From: an uncultured Armatimonadota bacterium
GTDB lineage: Bacteria > Armatimonadota > Armatimonadia > Armatimonadales > Armatimonadaceae
Direction: 5' to 3'
DNA length: 7,111 nt
Assembly: GCA_903915615.1 (NCBI GenBank)
Contig: CAIWTR010000268.1
Coordinates: 1 to 7,111 of the forward strand
Under the pieces are notes generated by a model. It worked only from the letters and a program-made list of their open reading frames with translations. It was not told where the DNA came from and ran no database searches. Of the stretch, positions 1 to 5,612 are shown piece after piece. The translations under genes were made by a program, and so were the position numbers. Within the stretch, counting starts at the first letter, position 1. Every line of letters starts with the position of its first letter.

Positions 1-57
1 CACTGGAGTGTGCGATGACCGTTCCTGGGATTAGTGGCCAGTCGTTACGGGATGACA

Positions 58-552
58 CTAACGCGTTCCTTCTTTACCATCATCCTTTAGCATGTGTTGG
101 TAGATGCCCGGGACGCTGTCCGGGATCTCGATCGCGCCGCAGGCCTTGCGGTAGAACTCGATTGGTCCAGCGCCGGCGATGACGCCATAGGCATAGCCCA
201 TCTCCCAAAGTCCGCTGAGCGCGTGTAAAAGCAGCGCCTTGCCGACACCTTTTCCGCGCAGGGTTGGACATACGCCGGTAGGACCAAACATCCCACGCAT
301 GGTGGCATCGACGCAGGCGAAGCCTTTGACCTGGCCATCTGCGATGGCGACCCAGCACGTAATCGGCTGGCGTGCAAAGCCGGCTTCGGATTCATCCGCC
401 CATGACACACTGACTGTCTCGGCGATGAATCTACGGGTCCGCGAAAGGTCGAAGGGGAAGGCCCGCCGGATAATGATGCCTTCTTTGGCAAGATTTTCGG
501 TGAGCGCCTTGCTGGATGGCAGCTTGTACAGAGGCACGAGGAGATCAGGCAT
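58..552 (-). CDS. GNAT-family N-acetyltransferase
   Basis: A 164-residue protein with the GNAT fold, expected to move an acetyl group from acetyl-CoA to an amine in the cytoplasm; the substrate cannot be told from sequence. The acetyl-CoA pyrophosphate loop (motif A) is clear at residues 94-104: V-C-P, then R99-G-K-G-V-G104, followed by a hydrophobic helix to about 113. Motif B follows at about 119-140 (GY..GVIAGAGPIEFYRKACGA), and the C-terminal stretch 'IPDSVPGIY' resembles a GNAT subgroup I know only as uncharacterised acetyltransferases. Residues 26-85 hold the first strand and helices (IIIRRAFPFDLSRTRRFI). Length is normal for a single-domain GNAT. The ATG at 550-552 is used; no strong Shine-Dalgarno is visible before it. 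The gene is divergent from the recD2-like helicase. The 57 bases downstream of its stop hold no recognisable gene or terminator. Family call is firm, substrate unknown. Confidence 0.9.
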   Translation of the reverse strand: MPDLLVPLYKLPSSKALTENLAKEGIIIRRAFPFDLSRTRRFIAETVSVSWADESEAGFARQPITCWVAIADGQVKGFACVDATMRGMFGPTGVCPTLRGKGVGKALLLHALSGLWEMGYAYGVIAGAGPIEFYRKACGAIEIPDSVPGIYQHMLKDDGKEGTR

Positions 553-575
553 GCCTGTATTTCACCACAAGTGTG

Positions 576-581
576 CTTATA
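576..581 (-). promoter_or_regulatory. Candidate -10 box for the GNAT gene
   Basis: On the minus strand this reads TATAAG, 24 bases before the acetyltransferase ATG, so transcription would start roughly 17 bases upstream of the start codon. No convincing -35 hexamer lies at 17-18 bp spacing, so this is only a candidate. Confidence 0.25.
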
Positions 582-685
582 GCGGGGTGATTGTGCAGTA
601 AGTCGACATCCATGATGCATAAACCGATCCCAACCCTCTTAAAATGGTGTCACAAATGCCCATGGGCCGGTCGGTCGTAAACGGC

Positions 686-691
686 TAGAAT
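686..691 (+). promoter_or_regulatory. Candidate -10 box giving a leaderless recD2 message
   Basis: TAGAAT matches TATAAT at five of six positions and ends eight bases before the recD2-like ATG at 700. Transcription normally begins 6-8 bases after the -10 box, so the transcript would begin at, or one or two bases before, the start codon. There is no Shine-Dalgarno with usable spacing, which agrees with leaderless translation. No good -35 element is seen at 17-18 bp spacing. Confidence 0.45.
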
Positions 692-699
692 GCAGGCAT

Positions 700-2961
700 A
701 TGTCCAGCCCCGGTCAGGTTCCACTCATCGCCGTAGATGCTACTGATGGGCAGGTCACGATTGAAGGCGTCATCGAACGCGTGACATTCCATAATGCTGA
801 AAATGGCTATGGCGTTGTCAAGATCATCGACACGGATGGCCCCCGCGGCAAGAACTCCGATCCCATCGCCGTTGTCGGAACATTTCCAAGCCCCGTGCCC
901 GGTGAGTCCATAAAGTGCATCGGAAGCTGGGTCAAACACCCTGAGTTCGGTCGGCAGTTCAAAGCCGAACGCGTGGAGAGCATCCGTCCTGCGACGGTTG
1001 CCGCCATCGAGAAATACCTCGGCAGCGGCCTCGTCAAAGGAATCGGACCCGCGACCGCAAAGAAAATCGTGGCGCGCTTTGGTGCCGAGACGCTTGATAT
1101 TCTCGACCGTGAACCACATCGCCTGCATGAAATCCAAGGCCTTGGACGCGTCTCGCTGGACCGTCTGACCAAGGTTTGGGAGGGCCAAAAGGCGGTTCAA
1201 AGCCTGATGCTGTTCCTCCAAGGAAATGGTGTCACCCCCAGCCTCGCGCATAAAATTCACAAGCAATACGGCGACCAGTCAGAGGCGATTGTCCGCACGA
1301 ATCCGTACCGCGTGGCCAATGAGCTCTGGGGTGTTGGTTTTCGTACGGCAGATCAGCTGGCGCAAAGGATTGGGATGCCTCTCGATGCCCCGCAGCGCCT
1401 GCGTGCCGGGCTTTTGTATACATTGCAGTCATCCATGGATGCCAATGGTCACTGCTTTATGTATCAGGATGAGCTGCTCGCTTTCGCGTGTGAGCCGCAA
1501 ATGCTCGGGGCAGACCCGGCGCTGGTGCGTGCTGCCCTCGATGAAACCCTTGTCAAGGCGGAGCTACGCGCAGATATCGAAGGCATGGATGTTCCATCGG
1601 GAGGCATTTCTGAGCTGAACCCGCGGATTTATATCCCAGGGATTTACCAGACAGAGCTGCGCCTTGCCGAACGCATTAAGGCGTTGCTGCGAAACAAACC
1701 GGTTCCCCTTGGGGACAATGCGCTTGCCGAGCTTTTAGGGACGATTGAAAATGCAAAGAGTCTCTCGGAGCAGCAGGGGCAGGCGGTGCTCCGGGGGCTG
1801 AATGCGAGTGTGATGGTCCTCACGGGCGGCCCGGGTACGGGAAAGACGACGACCACAAATGTTCTGGTGAGGGCGTTTGAAGCGCAGCACCGGAAAGTCT
1901 TGCTGGCAAGTCCGACGGGGCGTGCTGCCAAGCGCGCATCCGAGGTTACGGGAAGACAAGCAAAGACCATCCACCGCCTGCTCTCGTGGAAGCCTGAGCT
2001 GCGGGCATTTGAGCATAACAAAGGCAATCCGTTGGTCGCAGATGTGATTATTGTGGATGAGGCATCGATGCTGGACCTAGCCCTCGCGGATGCCCTTTTC
2101 GATGCGGTCCCAGATGGCGCTCAGGTCGTGTTGGTCGGGGATGTCGACCAGCTGCCAAGTGTGGGGCCGGGGAATATTTTGGCGGACTTGATTGCGAGCG
2201 GCGTGGTGCCCGTTTCGCGTCTAACCGACGTCTTCCGGCAGGCAGCGGAGAGCCGGATAATCACGAGCGCCCACGATGTTAACAGTGGGCGGAGTCCGCG
2301 CTGGCATGCGCCATCGGCGATCAAAGATGGTATCGACTGCGTCCTTTTAGAAGTGGATGAAGCAGATGACATCCCGCTCAAGGTTGCGGGTGTTGTTACG
2401 AAAAGCCTTCCGAATCTTGGGTGGCAGAGCGGGGATGCAACGGTGTTGGTCCCAATGCAACGCGGGACAGCGGGTGCTCGGAATCTCAATGAGGTTTTGC
2501 AGGCACGTGTCAACCCACCGGATCCCAGCAAGGCTGAGCTGGTCCGCGGCGCGAACATCTTCCGTGTGGGTGATCGTGTATTGCAGCGCGTGAATGACTA
2601 CGAAAAGAATGTTTTTAATGGCGACATCGGGGTGATCAGTTCCGTGCATCCAAACGATTTCGAGCTTGAGGTTCGTTATCCTGAGGGGCCGGTTCACTAC
2701 GGCGCGGCGGATTTGGATCAGCTCCAGCTGGCGTATGCGATGACGACGCACAAGTCACAGGGGTCGGAGTTTCCGGTGGCGATTGTGGTGATGCATACGC
2801 AGCACTACGTGATGTTGCAGCGGAATTTGCTCTACACAGCGCTGACCCGTGCGAAGAAGCTGGCGGTGTTGGTTGGGTCAAAGCGGGCATTGGAGATGGC
2901 GGTGAAGAACCACCGAACGGTCCCGAGGTGTACGTGGCTGGCTCAGAGGATACGCGATTAG
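700..2961 (+). CDS. recD2: RecD2-type ATP-dependent DNA helicase (SF1B)
   Basis: A 753-residue superfamily 1B helicase, expected to unwind DNA 5'-to-3' using ATP in DNA repair, working without RecBC as known for RecD2 proteins. Domains in order: an N-terminal OB-like domain (about 19-95, starting VTIEGVIERVTFHNAENGYGVVKI in two parts), helix-hairpin-helix motifs (about 100-225, e.g. GLVKGIGPATAKKI and IQGLGRVSLDRL), then two RecA-like domains. Helicase motifs are complete: Walker A GGPGTGKTT at 376-384, motif Ia SPTGRAAKR at 404-412, Walker B VDEASM at 452-457, motif III VGDVDQLPSVGPG at 479-491, RLTDVFRQ at 507-514, NGDIGVI near 640-646, THKSQG at 683-688 and motif VI YTALTRAKK at 712-720. 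The long N-terminal OB/HhH region and total length fit RecD2 rather than the shorter RecBCD RecD subunit. ATG 700 is the only usable start after an in-frame stop at 640-642. No recB or recC is in view. Confidence 0.95.
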   Translation: MSSPGQVPLIAVDATDGQVTIEGVIERVTFHNAENGYGVVKIIDTDGPRGKNSDPIAVVGTFPSPVPGESIKCIGSWVKHPEFGRQFKAERVESIRPATVAAIEKYLGSGLVKGIGPATAKKIVARFGAETLDILDREPHRLHEIQGLGRVSLDRLTKVWEGQKAVQSLMLFLQGNGVTPSLAHKIHKQYGDQSEAIVRTNPYRVANELWGVGFRTADQLAQRIGMPLDAPQRLRAGLLYTLQSSMDANGHCFMYQDELLAFACEPQMLGADPALVRAALDETLVKAELRADIEGMDVPSGGISELNPRIYIPGIYQTELRLAERIKALLRNKPVPLGDNALAELLGTIENAKSLSEQQGQAVLRGLNASVMVLTGGPGTGKTTTTNVLVRAFEAQHRKVLLASPTGRAAKRASEVTGRQAKTIHRLLSWKPELRAFEHNKGNPLVADVIIVDEASMLDLALADALFDAVPDGAQVVLVGDVDQLPSVGPGNILADLIASGVVPVSRLTDVFRQAAESRIITSAHDVNSGRSPRWHAPSAIKDGIDCVLLEVDEADDIPLKVAGVVTKSLPNLGWQSGDATVLVPMQRGTAGARNLNEVLQARVNPPDPSKAELVRGANIFRVGDRVLQRVNDYEKNVFNGDIGVISSVHPNDFELEVRYPEGPVHYGAADLDQLQLAYAMTTHKSQGSEFPVAIVVMHTQHYVMLQRNLLYTALTRAKKLAVLVGSKRALEMAVKNHRTVPRCTWLAQRIRD

Positions 2962-2969
2962 GTTCGGGA

Positions 2970-2975
2970 TAATAT
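2970..2975 (+). promoter_or_regulatory. Candidate -10 box for the membrane-protein gene
   Basis: TAATAT, within GATAATAT, lies nine bases after the helicase stop codon in the 50-bp gap before the next gene. It would start transcription near 2982, inside the inverted repeat at 2979-2996. The -35 region, which falls in the helicase 3' end, shows no good match, so the downstream gene could equally be read through from recD2. Confidence 0.25.
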
Positions 2976-2978
2976 CGG

Positions 2979-3002
2979 GCTAAATGCGGATTTAGCGGGG
3001 GA
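2979..3002 (+). promoter_or_regulatory. Inverted repeat (operator or hairpin) plus Shine-Dalgarno
   Basis: GCTAAAT, a GCGG loop and ATTTAGC form a perfect 7-bp inverted repeat at 2979-2996. It is followed directly by GGGGGA (2997-3002), a Shine-Dalgarno with 9 bases to the ATG at 3012; this spacing selects 3012 over the out-of-frame ATG at 3005, which is only two bases away. As RNA the repeat is a stem with a four-base loop stacked beside the ribosome site; as DNA it could be an operator over the start of transcription. It lacks a T-run, so it is not an intrinsic terminator for recD2. Confidence 0.5.
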
Positions 3003-3011
3003 ACATGGCAG

Positions 3012-4880
3012 ATGTTGAAACACAAGGATAACGAAAGCACCGAGCCTAGTACGGTTTCACAGGATGCCATTGACCGTTTACGCCAGCTCACGGATGCCGG
3101 AGTTGGGGCTGATCTGAATGCGAAGGGCGGCCGTAAAATTGATTCCCAAGCCGCGGGCCAGCGTGTTGGGCCACGGGTCTCCCCGGTCAAAGTCGCGTGT
3201 TCACTCATCGTTGTTCTAAGCCTCGGTGCTGCCGTGATTTGGCCAAAGACGGCCAATATGGCCACATCGCAGCTCAAAATGCTTGGCGGAATCAACTCAC
3301 TGGCAATCTTTCAGGGCACGGAATCTGAGCGCATCAAAGAGCGGGCATTCGTCGCGGCCCACTCGGATGATGCCACCATTCAGTTTGGCGGTGCGCTGCG
3401 TGGGAATGTGTCACAAGTCGTCACGCAAGGGGTAGTGGGTTCTCAGGAGCGCGCTGAGCAGCTACGCTCGGTCGCTAAGAAGTTTCCCGATCATCCAGAA
3501 ATTCTAGCGGCAACTTTGCGTGCTGAGTCGCAGGGGGAAGTGCTGGTGCATCGTGCCGATGCAGCCCAATTTCTTGAAAATAGGCCGGTTCCAAAAACGG
3601 GAACCGTCGCAGGTAAGCAAAAGGTCAGTGATGCCGCTGCGGTAAAGCGCTTTATCGAGCAATGTCTTGAAGGGGAGCGTGTCGACCCGGATAACGCGTA
3701 TTTTCCGCTCCTTCGGGCGATGGCATATACCGAGCTCCGCCAAGACAAGGATGCGTTTGCGGCACTTCATGTAGCGGCGACAATGCCTGTGTGGCGTGAG
3801 TACATCCCGGAAGAGTTCATCGCCAACCGCACCGTCAACAGGGCGATGTACGGTCAGGCTGGGTTGATATCGGAAATGGCTATCTCGGCAGCAATCCTCT
3901 TCCCACACTACTCCAGCATGCGGGAGCTTTCTCGGGTTGTAGCAGCTGAGGCAATCCGGATGGAGCTGCAGGGCAGGTTTGCCGAGGGATTGTCACTGCG
4001 CCGTGACCTCTTTGATGTTTCGGAGAAGGTGCGGAACCAGTCGACGACGATGATTGGCTCGCTGGTTGGCGGCGCGATGCTTGATACCAGCCGGATGCGG
4101 CCTGGCGGGATGATGCCAGTCAAGGCAAAGCAAACGCGTACGGATGGCCCCACTGCTGAGGAAGCAAATGTAGCCAGAGGGATCAACAGAAAGCGTTTTG
4201 TGGATTTTGCTACACAACATGGTGAAGCGGCATTTGCTGCCCGGGTGATTGAGTCGGCAAAACTGGGAGATGAAATTCGCGAAACCAGTCAGAAGGGATC
4301 GGACCGCGGCGTTTATGGGTTGGAGCTGATCACCCGGCTGATTATTGGTCAGGGGGTTGGCTTGATACTGCTGTCGAACCTGGTCTGGATGCTCATCCTT
4401 GGAGCGATCACTGCAGCAGTCGTACGCTCGCCAAGATTTGTTGCCGGGAATCGCCTTGCACCAGGGCCATTTGTGGCATCGGTTGCAGGGATAGCCCTCG
4501 CGATGGTGGTGAGTGGTGCGGTCACAGGGATGTCAGTTGGCTACACCGTAGGGGCGATGAATGGGATGACTGGCGATGCTGGTTCCATTCTCCCGATGGC
4601 GGCGATTGCCGCGGGCTTCGTTCTCGCACTTCCGACATTGTTAACGGTTATTTTGTCCATCTGGGCGGCGCTGAACAAGCGGGCATCGTTTACACGGACG
4701 ATAACCGGAGGCTTTGCGGTTGTTGCACTGCCTGCGGCTGCACTGATGGCCTTGGCTTGGGTTGGAGTGGTGTATTACAGCGCTGGTCTTGATGCACAGG
4801 GGAGCGCTGAGCTGGTGGAGATGTTGCAGCACGAGGGCAAGTATCTCTTTAGGATTATGGGAAAGAAGTGGCCGGTTTAG
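3012..4880 (+). CDS. TPR-like membrane protein of unknown function
   Basis: A 622-residue protein I do not recognise. Residues 1-57 are polar and charged. A membrane segment spans about 60-78 (VACSLIVVLSLGAAVIW). Residues 79-436 form a long soluble region that is largely helical, with a TPR-like stretch at about 224-259 (DPDNAYFPLLRAMAYTEL, then DAFAALHVAATMP) and a weaker one near 157-172 (FPDHPEILAATLRAE). Four more membrane segments follow at about 443-471, 486-510, 526-551 and 565-590, then a 32-residue tail. Positive residues before segment 1 and in loops 472-481 and 555-562 put these inside by the positive-inside rule, so the TPR-like region and C-terminus should face outward. No catalytic motif is visible; a scaffold or sensor role is conceivable but unsupported. 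It follows recD2 by 50 bp on the same strand and ends before a bidirectional terminator. The ATG is chosen by its GGGGGA ribosome site; no other in-frame start lies after the stop at 2970. Confidence 0.85.
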   Translation: MLKHKDNESTEPSTVSQDAIDRLRQLTDAGVGADLNAKGGRKIDSQAAGQRVGPRVSPVKVACSLIVVLSLGAAVIWPKTANMATSQLKMLGGINSLAIFQGTESERIKERAFVAAHSDDATIQFGGALRGNVSQVVTQGVVGSQERAEQLRSVAKKFPDHPEILAATLRAESQGEVLVHRADAAQFLENRPVPKTGTVAGKQKVSDAAAVKRFIEQCLEGERVDPDNAYFPLLRAMAYTELRQDKDAFAALHVAATMPVWREYIPEEFIANRTVNRAMYGQAGLISEMAISAAILFPHYSSMRELSRVVAAEAIRMELQGRFAEGLSLRRDLFDVSEKVRNQSTTMIGSLVGGAMLDTSRMRPGGMMPVKAKQTRTDGPTAEEANVARGINRKRFVDFATQHGEAAFAARVIESAKLGDEIRETSQKGSDRGVYGLELITRLIIGQGVGLILLSNLVWMLILGAITAAVVRSPRFVAGNRLAPGPFVASVAGIALAMVVSGAVTGMSVGYTVGAMNGMTGDAGSILPMAAIAAGFVLALPTLLTVILSIWAALNKRASFTRTITGGFAVVALPAAALMALAWVGVVYYSAGLDAQGSAELVEMLQHEGKYLFRIMGKKWPV

Positions 4881-4891
4881 GGGGATTTAAT

Positions 4892-4907
4892 TGTGCGGAA
4901 TCGCACA
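4892..4907. repeat. Short inverted repeat after the membrane-protein gene
   Basis: TGTGCG, loop GAAT, CGCACA: a perfect 6-bp inverted repeat 11 bases after the stop codon of the membrane-protein gene and 13 bases before the main terminator. Neither side has a T-run, so it is not a terminator alone. It could be a 3'-end hairpin that protects the transcript, or chance. Confidence 0.4.
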
Positions 4908-4920
4908 TCAACTAAAAACA

Positions 4921-4948
4921 AAAAACCGCCCCATATAGGGCGGTTTTT
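4921..4948. terminator. Bidirectional intrinsic terminator
   Basis: AAAAACCGCCC (4921-4931), a six-base loop and GGGCGGTTTTT (4938-4948) form a perfect 11-bp inverted repeat with a G+C core CCGCCC/GGGCGG and an A/T-run on each side. Because the A-run and T-run are both part of the repeat, it can end transcription from either direction. It lies between the convergent membrane-protein and Fur-family genes, 40 bases past one stop and 24 past the other, exactly where a shared terminator is expected. Confidence 0.92.
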
Positions 4949-4970
4949 CATAAGGATGTGGGGTAACTAG

Positions 4971-4982
4971 GACTAGCTAGTC
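4971..4982. repeat. Perfect 12-bp palindrome over the repressor stop codon
   Basis: GACTAGCTAGTC is its own reverse complement and covers the TAG stop of the Fur-family gene (4973-4975). A further CTAG lies just before it at 4967-4970, making three CTAG tetramers in 14 bases. CTAG is under-represented in many bacterial genomes, so the cluster stands out, but no function is known to me. Confidence 0.4.
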
Positions 4983-5416
4983 GCAACGAAAACATTCCCA
5001 AGGCTTTTGCAGACAACACAGCGTCCGCGGACGACGACTTCGATGTCATCCGCTTGGAAATCGGTCGCTTCCGTCGAGAAAACGATGTTAACCAGCTCTT
5101 GCGGGATGTCTCGGACAGAGCCACAGCCGGTGCAGATGAAGTGATGGTGATCACGAATGTTCGGATCGAAACGGATCACGCCTGCTTCATTGATTTCTTG
5201 GAGCAAGCCGTAGTCACGCAGGAGGTGGAGGGTGTTGTAGACCGTTGCACGGGATGTCATCGGGAAGCGCTCATTGACATGGATACAAATGTCTTCAGCG
5301 GTTGGGTGATGTAAAGAATTGGCCACATACTCAACAATCGCGATGCGCTGCGGAGTCATCTTCCATCCTTGAACCGCGACTGCCTCGCGGAAAGTTTCCA
5401 GTGTCAATCTTCCCAT
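4973..5416 (-). CDS. Fur-family repressor, PerR-like
   Basis: A 147-residue metal-dependent DNA-binding repressor with the full Fur fold. The winged helix covers about 1-82, with MTPQR at 20-24, HHPTAEDI at 36-43 and the recognition helix region SRATVYNTLHLL at 55-66. The dimerisation and metal domain follows. Structural zinc ligands are two CxxC pairs: C95/C98 and C133/C136. The regulatory metal ligands of Bacillus PerR (H37, D85, H91, H93, D104) line up with H37, D84, H90, H92 and D103 here, including the Asp at the position where PerR differs from Fur. That set is what allows iron-catalysed histidine oxidation by peroxide, so a peroxide-sensing role is the best guess; Fur or Zur specificity is not excluded. 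Start ATG at 5414-5416 has GGTGGGG 8 bases upstream. It converges on the membrane-protein gene at the shared terminator. No catalase or peroxiredoxin gene is in the window to support the PerR role. Confidence 0.93.
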   Translation of the reverse strand: MGRLTLETFREAVAVQGWKMTPQRIAIVEYVANSLHHPTAEDICIHVNERFPMTSRATVYNTLHLLRDYGLLQEINEAGVIRFDPNIRDHHHFICTGCGSVRDIPQELVNIVFSTEATDFQADDIEVVVRGRCVVCKSLGNVFVATS

Positions 5417-5424
5417 TACAAATA

Positions 5425-5443
5425 CCCCACCGACGTTATCGGT
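5425..5443 (-). promoter_or_regulatory. Shine-Dalgarno overlapped by an inverted repeat, before the Fur-family gene
   Basis: On the minus strand ACCGA, TAACG, TCGGT forms a 5-bp inverted repeat with a 5-base loop (5443-5429), and its last three bases are the first of GGTGGGG (5431-5425), the likely ribosome site 8 bases before the ATG. The stem could partly hide the ribosome site, or the repeat could be an operator. It does not match the known PerR box (TTATAAT-N-ATTATAA). Confidence 0.4.
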
Positions 5444-5462
5444 CGATTTACATCAAAACACT

Positions 5463-5476
5463 ATGGATGAATCCAT
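5463..5476. repeat. Perfect 14-base inverted repeat, candidate operator
   Basis: ATGGAT, GA, ATCCAT is a perfect inverted repeat of 6-bp arms with a 2-base spacer, 47-60 bases upstream of the repressor start codon. Its size and place fit a dimeric repressor site near a promoter, and Fur-family genes are often self-regulated. It is not the PerR consensus, so the binding protein is unknown. Confidence 0.4.
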
Positions 5477-5545
5477 CAATCCTAAACATTCCAGCTAACA
5501 CAAACACCACGCGCACAGCTAGAGCGCGCCATCACAACCGCTTGT

Positions 5546-5578
5546 ATATCGTGCATTCCGTAGACCATGCATCGATAT
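5546..5578. repeat. Imperfect inverted repeat with one bulged base
   Basis: ATATCGTGCAT (5546-5556) pairs with ATGCATCGATAT (5567-5578) over 11 bp with one extra T, around a 10-base loop. It lies 35 bases after the hydrolase stop codon. There is no T-run after either arm, so it is not a classical terminator; it may be a 3'-end hairpin of the hydrolase transcript or a regulatory site. Confidence 0.4.
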
Positions 5579-5612
5579 CTGAGAAACCCAGTATCGCCCC
5601 CTGCTATCAAGC

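Larger units (their letters stand above)
5444..5612. other. Gene-free upstream region of the Fur-family gene
   Basis: With 5417-5443 this makes a 196-bp gap between the hydrolase stop and the repressor start. No coding sequence, tRNA or intrinsic terminator is convincing in it. Bases 5446-5510 are more A+T-rich than the surroundings, as expected of a promoter, but I cannot assign a -35/-10 pair. Two inverted repeats, listed separately, fall in it, and a loose GCGC...GCGC pair lies near 5511-5528. Confidence 0.6.

Noticed and set aside
239..601. Plus-strand open frame of 120 codons opposite the acetyltransferase
   Set aside because: It mirrors the GNAT gene, has no recognisable domain and no ribosome site.
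671..677. TCGGTCG shared by the upstream regions of recD2 (671-677) and the Fur-family gene (5439-5445), both 23-29 bases from the start codon
   Set aside because: The two copies are in opposite orientation to their genes, and the same 7-mer occurs inside coding regions at 947-953, 3468-3474 and 5061-5067, so it is not specific.
3005..3031. Eight-codon open frame (MADVETQG) starting just before the membrane-protein ATG, as a possible leader peptide
   Set aside because: Its ATG is only two bases after the GGGGGA ribosome site, too close for normal initiation, and it has no attenuator-like codon run.
2636..3295. Minus-strand open frame of 219 codons spanning the end of recD2 and the start of the membrane-protein gene
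   Set aside because: The product is Pro/Ser/Ala-rich with no motif and lies opposite two supported genes; it is a by-product of their codon use.
700..4880. recD2 plus the membrane protein as a defence system
   Set aside because: The helicase has the complete ordinary RecD2 layout, and no nuclease or other effector domain is visible in the membrane protein, so nothing beyond adjacency supports this.
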